This document shows positions 36,801-46,337 of a DNA stretch of 64,000 nucleotides, in pieces (position 1 is the stretch's first letter; each line of letters opens with the position of its first letter). The notes below the pieces were generated by a model. The model was not told the origin of the DNA. It saw nothing but the letters and a program-made list of their open reading frames with translations, and searched no databases. Source of the stretch: Pseudomonadota bacterium (GTDB lineage: Bacteria; Pseudomonadota; Gammaproteobacteria; Xanthomonadales; Rhodanobacteraceae); assembly GCA_029561145.1 (NCBI GenBank), contig JAKQJM010000013.1, positions 1 through 64,000 of the forward strand. Reading direction: 5' to 3'. The translations under genes were made by a program, and so were the position numbers.

Positions 36801-36821
36801 AATGCCCCCGGTAATGCCCCC
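36801..36821. repeat. Direct repeat AATGCCCCC, 12-base period
   Basis: Two copies of AATGCCCCC at 36801–36809 and 36813–36821, about 55 bases inside the tRNA fragment. Closely spaced short direct repeats beside an attachment core are typical integrase arm-type binding sites. Confidence 0.6.
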
Positions 36822-37011
36822 ATGAAAAAGAGGTATTTCTGGACTCGAACTGAGGACCAGTGCCCTACAAGCAGTCCGGGATTGGCGAGACTTCGCGATG
36901 CACAAACTCTCCAAGCAAGGCATAGACCGATAACGATTGTCAGCAGCGCGTAATTGTCTCCAGACATGACAGACATTGAGATAAGCGGCATCTGTAATTA
37001 TTCAGCAGTCG

Positions 37012-39102
37012 CTATTCTTTCAGATCATCCAGAAACTCCGATACCGGAGCCACCCCAGATACCCACAGAAAATCGCGTGCACGCGTACAGGCGACGTAGA
37101 GCAGATGACGTTCTGTGTTGTAGACCTCCTCCAGCTCCGAGTCATCGCTCACAGACTCGATTCGATGCTGAGAAGGAATGACTTCATCGTCACAGGCCAT
37201 CACAGCGACGGCCCGAAATTCGAGTCCTTTCGCGAGATGCATCGAGCAGATCGAAATGTGTCCCGTCGTTGTGTCTTCCTTGTCGTCCAGCACCTTCAAC
37301 GGAATGCCGGCAGCGATGGCAGCCGCTCGTGCACGATCGAGCTCTCCCGTACTTCGAACGAAAACTGCGACCTCGTGAGCAGCCATCCCATCACGAACGC
37401 GCTCGGCCAGCCAGTCACCCACCGCCTTCGATTCGGACTCACTATCATCAAAAGCACGCACAACCGGCTGAGGTCCGTTGAATACAGATATCGTGCCGCG
37501 GCGCTCCTCACTGTTGCCATCTACGTCCGACACTTCCGGAGCCAGCAACCGATCTGCTTGCATTCGGATCTGATGAGAGGTTCGATAGTTGATGTGCAGG
37601 GTTCGGGCGCGGCCGCGCAGTTCGACACCGAGCGATTTCCACGAGAACGGCTGCTGGAAGATTCGCTGACCCAGATCGCCAGCGAAAAAAAGCGCATCGG
37701 GACGATCGCCGCCAATCGCGGCCAGGAGTCGGATCTGCGCAACGCTCGCGTCCTGCGCCTCGTCGACAACCGCGAAATCATACGGTATATGCTTGCGTGA
37801 TCCGAGATGCCTCGTCAGCCGTCCGACTATCTCGGAAGGTGTTTGCAAACCTCGACGCGAGAGTTCAGCACGAAGCTGGACAAACAGTTGCCAGAGTGCA
37901 AGTCGCTGGGCTTCGGGTAAGCCCGTTTTACGACCTAGCCGCTTCACGTCGCGATAGCTTTCCCACGAATCAAGCTGCCAAGCGTCGACCACCTCGTCCC
38001 ATTCGGCCAGAAGAAATGAAAGACTTAGCCTCTGTGGCGGATGCGTCAATACGATTGATTCTAAAATAGAGCGAAGTTCCGACGCTCCGACGATCTTCGC
38101 GCGTCCGAAATGCGATTCGTAGAGTCGCTCGCCCACGGCATTCATGGATGACACGTCGATTCGTTCGGCCAGCTTCGGGTCATTGCTGATCAATCTTCTC
38201 AACTTGGTGTGCATGGCCTTGGCCAGCGTGTCGGAGAACGTCGACAGCAGGACTCGCGCCTGAGGATTCGAACGGGCGAGATAGACCGCTCGGTGTAACG
38301 CAACTATGGTTTTGCCCGTGCCCGCAGAACCAGATACCCGTGCGGGGCCGCTGTAGGACCGCTCCACCCATTCTCGCTGCGCGGGGTGCAGGAAGATCGT
38401 CCACTTCTCCCATGGATACGCGAGCGCCTGTTCGAGCTCGTCGACATCGGCCATGACACGGAAGCGTCGCTGCGCATCCGGATGGTCGAACGGACTGGAT
38501 TCGGCAACATTCGGAGATCGTTGCGGCGTTCCGCCCGTCGCCAGCTCCAATAGTGCTTCTGCCGCCTCAGCAGGCAGGTGATCGGCTAGGTCAAGCAGGG
38601 TGTCCTCGTTGACGGTTCGCACGTCAGCGAGCCATTCAGCAGGTACGCCATAGCCAAGCAATTCGTCTTCGGGCAAATTCGCGAAGAGGGATGGCTTAAT
38701 CACAGCCCGCCGAGCAGGCAGCTCTAATTCGACCTCAACGTATTTAGGAGGTATCGCAATCTCTTCGACGCGTTCGCGAATCTCTACCAGCTGTGCCGCA
38801 CCCGTATTTGGATGCGTTTCCAGTTTGCGGCGCTCTGCCCACCGATACGCCTGGTCGTGATGATCCACATAGCAAAGCAGGAGGCTGCTCGCCGTACGAT
38901 GGACGATAAGTCGAATATCACGGCTGACACGGACCGACCAAAAATTCGCATCCTTAGCTCGATCAAGTTTGTGGAAGCTCATGCCGGGACTTGACGGATT
39001 GACCTGTAGATCGAAGGCCGTGGTCTTGACCGATTTCTGCTCCTCGCCCGTCAGGTGCGTGAGGCTATCGGTAAACGTGTCAGCTATGCGGAAATCCATC
39101 AA
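37012..39102 (-). CDS. UvrD/Rep-family helicase with RelE-like N-terminal domain
   Basis: 696 residues. The first 90 or so (SFHKLDRAKDANFWSVRVSRDIRLIVHR) look like a RelE/ParE-fold toxin-type domain. A linker follows, then a superfamily 1 helicase core: Walker A GSAGTGKTIVALHRA, motif II VVDEAQD, motif IV-like NYRTSHQIR and motif VI YVACTRARDFLWV. SF1A helicases unwind DNA 3' to 5' with ATP. No partner antitoxin is adjacent. Its place at the start of a defence-rich island suggests an anti-phage or nucleic-acid surveillance role (inference). Confidence 0.85.
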   Translation of the reverse strand: MMDFRIADTFTDSLTHLTGEEQKSVKTTAFDLQVNPSSPGMSFHKLDRAKDANFWSVRVSRDIRLIVHRTASSLLLCYVDHHDQAYRWAERRKLETHPNTGAAQLVEIRERVEEIAIPPKYVEVELELPARRAVIKPSLFANLPEDELLGYGVPAEWLADVRTVNEDTLLDLADHLPAEAAEALLELATGGTPQRSPNVAESSPFDHPDAQRRFRVMADVDELEQALAYPWEKWTIFLHPAQREWVERSYSGPARVSGSAGTGKTIVALHRAVYLARSNPQARVLLSTFSDTLAKAMHTKLRRLISNDPKLAERIDVSSMNAVGERLYESHFGRAKIVGASELRSILESIVLTHPPQRLSLSFLLAEWDEVVDAWQLDSWESYRDVKRLGRKTGLPEAQRLALWQLFVQLRAELSRRGLQTPSEIVGRLTRHLGSRKHIPYDFAVVDEAQDASVAQIRLLAAIGGDRPDALFFAGDLGQRIFQQPFSWKSLGVELRGRARTLHINYRTSHQIRMQADRLLAPEVSDVDGNSEERRGTISVFNGPQPVVRAFDDSESESKAVGDWLAERVRDGMAAHEVAVFVRSTGELDRARAAAIAAGIPLKVLDDKEDTTTGHISICSMHLAKGLEFRAVAVMACDDEVIPSQHRIESVSDDSELEEVYNTERHLLYVACTRARDFLWVSGVAPVSEFLDDLKE

Positions 39103-39125
39103 GCCCCCTTCCTATGCATGTTGCA

Positions 39126-39389
39126 CTAATGGATCCGAGGACTTTGGGCACCCGAACCAACACTGCGATTTTCTGGCTCGTCCATCTGTGACAATCGCGA
39201 TATGCCCAACACCCCGGCGAAAACTTCATTCCATAGATAAATTGCTGAATTGAGCACATGGGTGTTGCTTGCGCTGGTCATCCACCCGAAGAACTCCACC
39301 AACCCAACGACCAGACTTGTCATCTTCCCCACCATAGCTCGTGTTTCTCGGCTTCTCCCAACTTGCGCTGACATCACCCGTACCAACAA
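39126..39389 (-). CDS. Possible small hypothetical protein
   Basis: 87 codons between the YaaW-like gene and the helicase gene on the same strand, 33 bases after the former. The middle (LVVGLVEFFGWMTSASNTHVLNSAIYLWNEVFAGVLGI) is fairly hydrophobic. No family is recognised and composition alone does not prove it is coding; otherwise the 320-base gap 39103–39422 holds nothing I can identify. Confidence 0.22.
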   Translation of the reverse strand: MLVRVMSAQVGRSRETRAMVGKMTSLVVGLVEFFGWMTSASNTHVLNSAIYLWNEVFAGVLGISRLSQMDEPENRSVGSGAQSPRIH

Positions 39390-39422
39390 TCGTAGGATCT
39401 CGACATCGGGATTTAGAGCGCG

Positions 39423-40526
39423 CTAGGGCGGTATTTCCGACACAGGTACGCGCTCATCTTCGCGGGTCGTAGTTCTACGTTTCTCGACGTATCGATGGAA
39501 TGGCTCCAATTGATTGACAGCTCCCTTCAAATCAACGTCACGCTCGTGTACGAGCTTAGCGATCCGCTCATCTCGTTCGCCGATGAGTCGTCCGCGAACC
39601 GCGCCGATCATGAAAACGGAGGCCATAGTCTTCTTGTAGTTCACGCCTCCCAGCTTGAATGCTGTCCACGCTCCGAGAACAGTCCAACCTATCGGACCGG
39701 TCACGACGCTGATCAGGCTGCTCAATCCGGTATATGCAGCAAAGGGCAACGCGATTCCCAGTGCGCCGGTAATGCCGCCGAGGATAGTAGATGCGGTGAC
39801 ATACAAGGCGAAACCAGACAAGTTCGCCAGGACCAGCGCACCAGCGACTTTGGCCTCGCCTTTTGCGGATTGCCTTTGGGCTTCCGCAAGTTCCTTGAGG
39901 ATCTTGTCGCGCTGTTCTGTCGTGGCTTTCTGAAGCATCTTGGTCAAAGCTGCAGAAACCGCCAATTGCTCTAGCTCAGCCTCGCTCATGTCTGGCAGGA
40001 TCTTGCCCCCGCACTTCTTGGCGACGTCCCCAGCGACCTCCACATAGGGAACGTATTTGTCTTTGCCAGCCGCCATCCTTGCGGCGGTCGAAATGGAGTG
40101 GCTTCCCGCGCACCGGATAGCCGTCTCAATGACATTCGCCTCGCTAGTGTCCGGAATCGCGAGTAGCACGCAAAGGTTTGCGCGTTCCTCGCGGGTTGCC
40201 GAGCAAAGAATTGCGGTCGGCATCATTGATTCAAAAGACTGCGCCCGCGCGTTACGCAGATCGGAAGCCAGGCGATTAGACCATTCGTCAATTTTGCGGC
40301 GGCGTGACTCGTAGAGACGAAGAATATCGCCGAAGAAGACCCTAGGCACGTGCACGATTGCACCTTCGCTCTCGACTGTGGCTCCCAACGGCACAAGACC
40401 CATTGGGGCAGGCATGGCCGCAGGGATTACCCGCTTCGCTCGAGCGTTCACAATCAGCCAAGCAAGCAGCGCCCCCAGTACTGCAACTCCTGCAATACCC
40501 AAAACAATCCAGTCCTGTTCTTCCAT
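39423..40526 (-). CDS. YaaW/UPF0174-like membrane protein
   Basis: 367 residues from the ATG at 40526, preceded by a G-rich ribosome-binding region. An N-terminal membrane helix (WIVLGIAGVAVLGALLAWLIV) is followed by a charged region, a helical segment (MSEAELEQLAVSAALTKMLQ, then EQRDKILKELAEA) and two hydrophobic stretches ending VVTGPIGWTVLGAWTAFKLGGVNYKKTMASVFMI. That C-terminal GPIGW block is the signature of the YaaW family, whose function is unknown. Its partners here are nuclease genes. Confidence 0.6.
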   Translation of the reverse strand: MEEQDWIVLGIAGVAVLGALLAWLIVNARAKRVIPAAMPAPMGLVPLGATVESEGAIVHVPRVFFGDILRLYESRRRKIDEWSNRLASDLRNARAQSFESMMPTAILCSATREERANLCVLLAIPDTSEANVIETAIRCAGSHSISTAARMAAGKDKYVPYVEVAGDVAKKCGGKILPDMSEAELEQLAVSAALTKMLQKATTEQRDKILKELAEAQRQSAKGEAKVAGALVLANLSGFALYVTASTILGGITGALGIALPFAAYTGLSSLISVVTGPIGWTVLGAWTAFKLGGVNYKKTMASVFMIGAVRGRLIGERDERIAKLVHERDVDLKGAVNQLEPFHRYVEKRRTTTREDERVPVSEIPP

Positions 40527-40578
40527 TCCCCCCCCCGAGCATTCGACCCCCACACGCAGATCGGTTACCTGACGATTT

Positions 40579-42369
40579 TCAGGGAACGCGCCAAAGCTGT
40601 ACCGCCAATTCTGCGAATGCCTTTGAGCGCTTCTCTACAGTCTCGAACTTGAAATTCTGCATCGCGCCTATGTCCTGGGTAAGCTTGAGACCCGATTTCT
40701 TGTATGACGGTCGCTTTCTCGCGAAAGGGTTGTTCGATGCCGAGATATTCAACGTACCCGAGAACAAGGTCAGGTTGCCGATCCTGCCGACGAAGTCGTC
40801 GTGCCGGTCAATGGAGTGGGCGCCGAGGTACTCGACCCAATCCCCGAGCTCTTTCTTCGCCTGCTTCGTCTTGATCTTCTGCGGAATGATGTGTTCGACG
40901 TGAACCGAGTCCGGTCCCAGCACGTTAAGCTCCTGGTACTTACCATGCAGATCGAGCTCGAACCGCTCAAGGCAGTAGCGGGCGCGCTCGATCAGCCTGG
41001 AGGGATAGTGCGCCGACGAAAAAGCAATCCGGAACTTCTCATCACTGGGGCATGCAAGTGCGTACCTCTCACGAACCGTACCCAGCGCGTCTTTCGGATC
41101 CGTCTCGCATAGTCCACCGAATAGACTTTCATTCTCATTGGCACGCTCACGGCAAACGTGTCGCCGCAGCATCAGGCTTTCTGTCAAACGTAGGACCTCG
41201 AGGAAATCCTTGTCGCTGCAGCCGCCTGCACGCAGATGCATAAGAAAGCCGTAGGCCTGTGTAGCTCGGATCATGCGAAGGTTGCGCAATCTACGATCGA
41301 TTGGGGCACTCCCCGTACGACACAACACTAGTTCGCCATAGGTTCTCGCGGAATGCTCAAGTTGCTTCAGGAATTTCGCGAATTCGATCTGCGGCATCTC
41401 AGATGAATACTTCCTGGGCTCAGTAGCGACAGCTTGCGATTCCGTAGCGACGACCGCGTCGTCTTCCTCACCACCTTCGTCATCGATGTAAAGATGGCGC
41501 TCGGGCAACACAGCCGCTTCAGTGACTTCGGCCATGAAGAGTTCCTTGAAGCTCGAAACCACGAACGACTCGGTCACTCTCCGCCGCAATCTCGCCGATA
41601 GATAGTTGCGGAAGAAGACATCGGTGCTGACACCGTCCAGGTCCGAAATCAACTTCGCCCAACTTGCGCGGGCGAGGTCCAGTTGTGGTTCGCCGAATCG
41701 GGCTGCGTTTCCGAGCAGGAAATTCTTGATGATGTCGGTCGGGCTCAGACGTAGCCCACGGTTATTGATTGTCTCGAAGAGCTTGAAAGCATCCTTGGCC
41801 TGGTTCACATCCAATCGGATGATGACGGCCTGATTCTGCAGCCGATAAGAGTATGCCTTGGCCTCGGCCGGCGAGAGCTCCGCGACCCACTGGCGAAAAA
41901 GAGAGAATGCGGTGGCGAGGTTCACGTTCTTGAATTCCCCGTCCAGATCCCCGCGAACGAGGCGTGCGTACTCTCCCGAGTCGAGTGAATCGAGAGCGAC
42001 CTTGCGTGCCTTCGTACCGCTGACGTCGCTCGCGCTCAACATGCGGTCGAGATCACTGGCCAGTGTTGCTTCCCCATCGACTATCAGCCGATCTCGCAAG
42101 CAATGCATGAGAATGGTGAGCGTCGTGAGGCGTTGTTGTCCATCGACGACCTCCAAACTGTTCAACCCGGCTTGATACACACCGGTCAGGCAGACAATGC
42201 TGCCGAGCAAGTGGGTGTCGTTACCTTCAAGATTGAGAATGTCATCGAACAAGTCAGCTATCTGCGGCTCGCGCCATGAATACCGGCGCTGATAGGCGGG
42301 AATGACGTACTGCTCGTTTGCCGTGCCCATCAGGCCAGCGACGGTGAGCTTTGTTGGTGTGATTTGCAT
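40579..42369 (-). CDS. DUF262/DUF1524 nuclease (GmrSD-like)
   Basis: 596 residues from the ATG at 42369. The N-terminal DUF262 (GmrS-type) NTPase domain shows IPAYQRRYSW and the ParB-like motif VVDGQQRLTTL. The C-terminal DUF1524 (GmrD-type) HNH domain has VHVEHIIPQK and RIGNLTLFSGTLN…NNPFARKR. GmrSD enzymes are type IV restriction systems that cleave DNA with modified bases, so phage defence is likely. The two halves are fused in one chain, as in many GmrSD relatives. Confidence 0.88.
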   Translation of the reverse strand: MQITPTKLTVAGLMGTANEQYVIPAYQRRYSWREPQIADLFDDILNLEGNDTHLLGSIVCLTGVYQAGLNSLEVVDGQQRLTTLTILMHCLRDRLIVDGEATLASDLDRMLSASDVSGTKARKVALDSLDSGEYARLVRGDLDGEFKNVNLATAFSLFRQWVAELSPAEAKAYSYRLQNQAVIIRLDVNQAKDAFKLFETINNRGLRLSPTDIIKNFLLGNAARFGEPQLDLARASWAKLISDLDGVSTDVFFRNYLSARLRRRVTESFVVSSFKELFMAEVTEAAVLPERHLYIDDEGGEEDDAVVATESQAVATEPRKYSSEMPQIEFAKFLKQLEHSARTYGELVLCRTGSAPIDRRLRNLRMIRATQAYGFLMHLRAGGCSDKDFLEVLRLTESLMLRRHVCRERANENESLFGGLCETDPKDALGTVRERYALACPSDEKFRIAFSSAHYPSRLIERARYCLERFELDLHGKYQELNVLGPDSVHVEHIIPQKIKTKQAKKELGDWVEYLGAHSIDRHDDFVGRIGNLTLFSGTLNISASNNPFARKRPSYKKSGLKLTQDIGAMQNFKFETVEKRSKAFAELAVQLWRVP

Positions 42370-42506
42370 GTGCTTCCTTTGCATCTGCAGCAACAGATAT
42401 TCTGCGCAATTGGAGTAGGAGGGGTAGCCCTTTTGCTAGGATCCCCAAATTGAAGTAAAACACGCGCGCCGAACAGCTTCGGACCCAACCTACTAGAAAA
42501 TTTTCT

Positions 42507-43157
42507 TCAGCGACCAGCCGAATCCAATGCGCCGAATTCTGAGTTGCTCGTGGGCTTGAGCTCCCATTGCGGCTTTTTCCCCGTAGCTTTCAATGGCTTC
42601 TTCCACCACTCATTCCCGCCGTTAAAATTCTTGTTCGATCCCGCATTGCTATTGAGGATAGGAAACCTCTTCTTGTCGCCAAGCCCGCCGTATTCTTGGC
42701 AAAAGTGCTCAAGCATCAAGTGCTCCACATGCTTGTAGTAGTGGGCAGTTCCAGCCAGCGCAGGCTGAGCAACGTAGAAGTCGAAATTTGCACCCGAGAG
42801 ACTTTCCATGAAGTCGAAAAGCCCATTCGCTTTCTCGAAATGGGACTTTAGTCGATTAATGATATTCCCCATTCCAATGTAGATCACCTGTGATCTGCGC
42901 TTCCTATATTGAATGGATAGTGGGTTCGAGAGGCAGATGACGTAGACCCCCGTAGAAATCGAATCGATTTCACAATCAAGCTCCGCGAGCCTTTCGCGTA
43001 TTCCTGAGAGCGCTTCCTTTATCGTCCTTGAGCGAAGCTCATCCTTAACAACTTCGGAGTATTGGTTGTAGATGGAAAGATCAAAGCCAGCCGCTCTGGC
43101 GAAAACCGCGAGACTTTGATCTTTTATTGAATACCAGGAATTTTTATCCATAAACAT
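42507..43157 (-). CDS. GIY-YIG domain protein
   Basis: 216 residues. The core GVYVICLSNPLS…SQVIYIGMGNIINRLKSHF fits a GIY-YIG nuclease or nuclease-like fold, with the tail SNAGSNKNFNGGNEWWKKPLK unassigned. Two possible ATGs are three codons apart. Codon use is clearly AT-richer than in the flanking core genome, which supports horizontal acquisition. It lies directly after the type III mod gene, but a link to that system is unproven. Confidence 0.65.
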   Translation of the reverse strand: MFMDKNSWYSIKDQSLAVFARAAGFDLSIYNQYSEVVKDELRSRTIKEALSGIRERLAELDCEIDSISTGVYVICLSNPLSIQYRKRRSQVIYIGMGNIINRLKSHFEKANGLFDFMESLSGANFDFYVAQPALAGTAHYYKHVEHLMLEHFCQEYGGLGDKKRFPILNSNAGSNKNFNGGNEWWKKPLKATGKKPQWELKPTSNSEFGALDSAGR

Positions 43158-43243
43158 CCGTTTTTAGTATGTTCCCGACTGAATGGATGGCCAACGAATC
43201 TAACTTTCAGTAGCGTTTCGGGTTAGTGGATAGGTTGATTCGG

Positions 43244-46200
43244 CTAATTTACCTTGAAGACCTTCATCACCTCATCCCCAAGATGATTGATAACCTTGAC
43301 GGCGATGCGGCTGGATGTGGGTTTGTTGAAGGGGCGGGAGGTGTCGCTGTTGAGGGTGGCCCAGGCTTCTTCGTTAATCTCGGCCTTTAGGGTGGTCTTG
43401 AGGGATTTATAGGGGTCGTTGGCGCCGAGGAAGTAGGCGTGGCGGACGAAGAAGGATTCTTCGTTGTAGTCGGTGTCGATGAACCAGCAGGCGATGCCAT
43501 CGGGACCGTCGGAGCGGACTTCGCCGGTGTTGGGATGGAAGACGTCGACGCCGTTGACCTTGACGCGTAGCTGGCCGGGTTCGCCATCGGGGCCTTCGTC
43601 GAGGATCGCGATGTCGGGTTCGCCAAAGATCACGAACAGGTTGCCCTTGCCGGTGTTCTTGAGATCGTCTGCCATGTGCAGGTCGGCGTTCATGCGCGCT
43701 TTGAGCACGGGAATGCGACCGAGCTTGTCGAACTCGGAGGAATGCGCGTCGTAGTTGAACGCGCAGGCGATCAGTACGTCGAAATCAGCATCACCGGCTT
43801 CGCGCGCAGCGGCGACGAGGTCGGGACGCGAGACGGTGCCGAACTCGGGGCCAACGAAGATAGCAGCTCGTTTTTCCTCGTCGCCTTCGATGTAGCGACC
43901 GTCGGCACAGACGAGATCGCCGGGCCACGGCATCAGTGTGGTGAAGGCAATCTTGTCCTCTTTGTGCACCTGCTGCACACCAGCCGTGCGCAGGTTTTCG
44001 AGGATCATCTGCGTGAAGTCGCGCTGCTCGGTGTACTCGGCGCGCTGCTCCTGGCTGATGTCGATCAATTCATCGTTCTCGTCGACGCCTAGGACGCGAT
44101 GCGGAGAAAGACTTTCAACCGTGAATGGCCCTGCGACGCGAACTTTCTTGCGATCCTCATACGGTTTGTCGTACAGGTATTCGGAGTCGGCTTTCGCGGC
44201 GATCGAGGCGTCGATCTCGCCTTGGCGTGCGATGCGTTCGTTCCACCAGTCGGCGTGAGCGTTCGTCGCTGAGTCCGGCCACGGATCAACAGGCCGATCG
44301 GGCAAGGTCTCCAACGAGAGCTTGGGGCCCCGGTTGCTGCCTAGTGCGTGGAGCGCCTCCGCTATTCTCCGCGAATCGGCGTGCTCGCCTCGCGATTGCT
44401 CTTCTTTCAGTGCAAAGAAGATTGACTGGTCCACCTTGGACCACGGATCGCCCGCTTCGCGAGGAATTTCCCATTCCTGCCAGTGCTTGCCCAGTTCCTC
44501 GTTCAACTTTTCACGCAGGGGCTCCAACCGCTGCTGGAACTTGTCCCAAATGACATCGATTTCTGCATTGTTGGCGATGGATTTCAGCGTGATGTGCGGC
44601 ACGCGTTCATAGACGAAGCCGTGACGGATGTTCCCCTGCACCGGCTGCGAACTCGGCGCGGTGAGGGTGACTTCGGATTCCTTGAGTTGACCTTCGCGCG
44701 AGTCAGCGAGCATGTAGAACGGATACCGCGCACCCATGATGCGAGCGCGAGCCAGCGCCAAGGCGACGCGTGAGGTGTCGATCGTTATCCAACGGCGGCC
44801 CCATTGCTCGGCGACTGTGCTGGTCGTGCCCGAACCGCAAGTGGGGTCGAGTACAAGGTCACCGGGATCGGTGGTCATGAGCACGCACTTTTGCACTTGC
44901 CGTGTTGAACTTTGCACCACATAGATTTTCTCGTAGGAAGTGCTCGCTGACCCCGAGTCAACCCACATATTGTTCATCGTCATGACAGGGTTATCGGCGT
45001 GATACGCTACGAGATATGGAAGCTTGCCTGCTTGTATTAGTCGGTCCGCCTTAATTAGTCGCGTCATGCCTTCCCTGTTGGTTTTCCAACTCCACCCCTT
45101 TGCGTTTGATTCGATCCTTCTACCTTTGAAGTCAAAATCATAAATGCAAGTTGGCGTATAGCCAGCCGAAAGCATTCCTTGTTGGGCAAAAAACCTCCAA
45201 TCACTGGGTAGTTCTTCGATGCGTTCCTCCTCCTCCATCGACAGGCGACGACGATCTGTGACCGCCGTTTCAACCCAGTTGTATCGAGATTCCGATCCCG
45301 GCTTCTTTTCCAAAAAGATTGGCCGAAACTTGGCTATGTCTTTTTTCTTCGCGTACCAGAGAATGTAGTCGGTTACATTTGCCATTCCACCCGTTCCAAG
45401 AGGCGACAGCTTTTTCAGAGTAATAAGCGAAAAGAAGTTTTCCTGTCCGAACACTTCGTCCATCAAGACTCGGACGCGATGGACATTTTCGTCTCCGATC
45501 TGCACGAAGATCGATCCCGACTCGGTCAGTAGGTCGCGCGCTACCGTTAACCGATCGCGCAGATAAGTCAAATAGGAATTAATACCGTCGCGCCAGGTAT
45601 CGCGGAACGCCTTGACCTGTTCCGGCTCTCGGGTTATGTGGTCGGCCTTCCCATCTTTGGGGTTACGGTCAAATGTAGACCACTGGAAGTTCGAGTTGAA
45701 TTTAATTCCATATGGTGGATCGAAGTAGATGCACTGCACCTTGCCACGCAGGCCCTCTCGTTCGGCGAGCGACGCCATCACCTGCAGCGAGTCACCGAGG
45801 ATCATGCGGTTCGCCCAATGCGCATCATGCTGGTAGAACTCGGTCTTCGCGCTGTCGTCGGGTAACCCGTTGAAATCGGCGAACAGATCCGGCACGTATC
45901 CGAGCGCCGCAGACTCCTTCACGGCGTTGACCTGCTCGCTCTGCTTGCGCAGATCGTCGATCAGCACCTTCGGATGGACCTTCTCCTGGATGTACAGTGG
46001 CGGCGCGTGCACGATCAGATCGGACCAGTCCTGATCGTCCTTGCCGCGCCAGACCAATTGTGGATCGAGATCGCGGTTGCGCTGGTCCTTCTCTTGCTCC
46101 AGTCCACCGGCCTTGCGCGCGTAGCTCACGCGCACTGGCGCCTTCTCGTCCTTCTGCATGACCGATTGGTACTCGGCGGTCGGGATGTTCCTGCGCTTGG

Positions 46201-46255
46201 CATCATCGTGCTTGAGCGCTTCGACGCTGAGCGGTGCTTTGGGTTTCTTGGCCAT
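43244..46255 (-). CDS. mod: Type III restriction–modification methyltransferase (Mod)
   Basis: 1003 residues from the ATG at 46255 (MAKKPKAPLS). It is a beta-class N6-adenine or N4-cytosine methyltransferase: motif IV CIYFDPPYGIKF near residue 180 and motif I LDPTCGSGTTSTVAEQWGRRWI near 480. The order IV before I is that of the beta class used by type III Mod proteins. The long C-terminal part would carry target recognition and Res binding. The frame extends 11 codons upstream but the chosen start is better placed. Confidence 0.9.
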   Translation of the reverse strand: MAKKPKAPLSVEALKHDDAKRRNIPTAEYQSVMQKDEKAPVRVSYARKAGGLEQEKDQRNRDLDPQLVWRGKDDQDWSDLIVHAPPLYIQEKVHPKVLIDDLRKQSEQVNAVKESAALGYVPDLFADFNGLPDDSAKTEFYQHDAHWANRMILGDSLQVMASLAEREGLRGKVQCIYFDPPYGIKFNSNFQWSTFDRNPKDGKADHITREPEQVKAFRDTWRDGINSYLTYLRDRLTVARDLLTESGSIFVQIGDENVHRVRVLMDEVFGQENFFSLITLKKLSPLGTGGMANVTDYILWYAKKKDIAKFRPIFLEKKPGSESRYNWVETAVTDRRRLSMEEEERIEELPSDWRFFAQQGMLSAGYTPTCIYDFDFKGRRIESNAKGWSWKTNREGMTRLIKADRLIQAGKLPYLVAYHADNPVMTMNNMWVDSGSASTSYEKIYVVQSSTRQVQKCVLMTTDPGDLVLDPTCGSGTTSTVAEQWGRRWITIDTSRVALALARARIMGARYPFYMLADSREGQLKESEVTLTAPSSQPVQGNIRHGFVYERVPHITLKSIANNAEIDVIWDKFQQRLEPLREKLNEELGKHWQEWEIPREAGDPWSKVDQSIFFALKEEQSRGEHADSRRIAEALHALGSNRGPKLSLETLPDRPVDPWPDSATNAHADWWNERIARQGEIDASIAAKADSEYLYDKPYEDRKKVRVAGPFTVESLSPHRVLGVDENDELIDISQEQRAEYTEQRDFTQMILENLRTAGVQQVHKEDKIAFTTLMPWPGDLVCADGRYIEGDEEKRAAIFVGPEFGTVSRPDLVAAAREAGDADFDVLIACAFNYDAHSSEFDKLGRIPVLKARMNADLHMADDLKNTGKGNLFVIFGEPDIAILDEGPDGEPGQLRVKVNGVDVFHPNTGEVRSDGPDGIACWFIDTDYNEESFFVRHAYFLGANDPYKSLKTTLKAEINEEAWATLNSDTSRPFNKPTSSRIAVKVINHLGDEVMKVFKVN

Positions 46256-46337
46256 GCCTGAGAACAACCTCTGGAGTGCGGCGAGCACTGCGCAAGTTAA
46301 CTTGCGTGTGCGCCTAGTAAACTATAACGACTTATCG

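Larger units (their letters stand above)
36560..37011. other. Island left boundary region, no gene seen
   Basis: A 450-base gap between the GT4 gene and the helicase. It holds a tRNA 3'-end fragment (36725–36747) and two nonameric direct repeats (36801–36821). A short minus-strand frame of 80 codons (36749–36991) does not resemble a protein family and is not counted. Base composition becomes AT-richer than the glycan region. Confidence 0.6.

Noticed and set aside
36838-36885. Second tRNA-like sequence (minus strand, with TTCGAGTCC and an anticodon-arm-like part)
   Set aside because: The T-stem does not pair and the anticodon stem has mismatches, so it is at most a decayed relic and is not called as a tRNA.
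36749-36991. 80-codon minus-strand frame at the island edge
   Set aside because: It runs over the direct repeats to the tRNA fragment and has no protein-like conservation that I can recognise.
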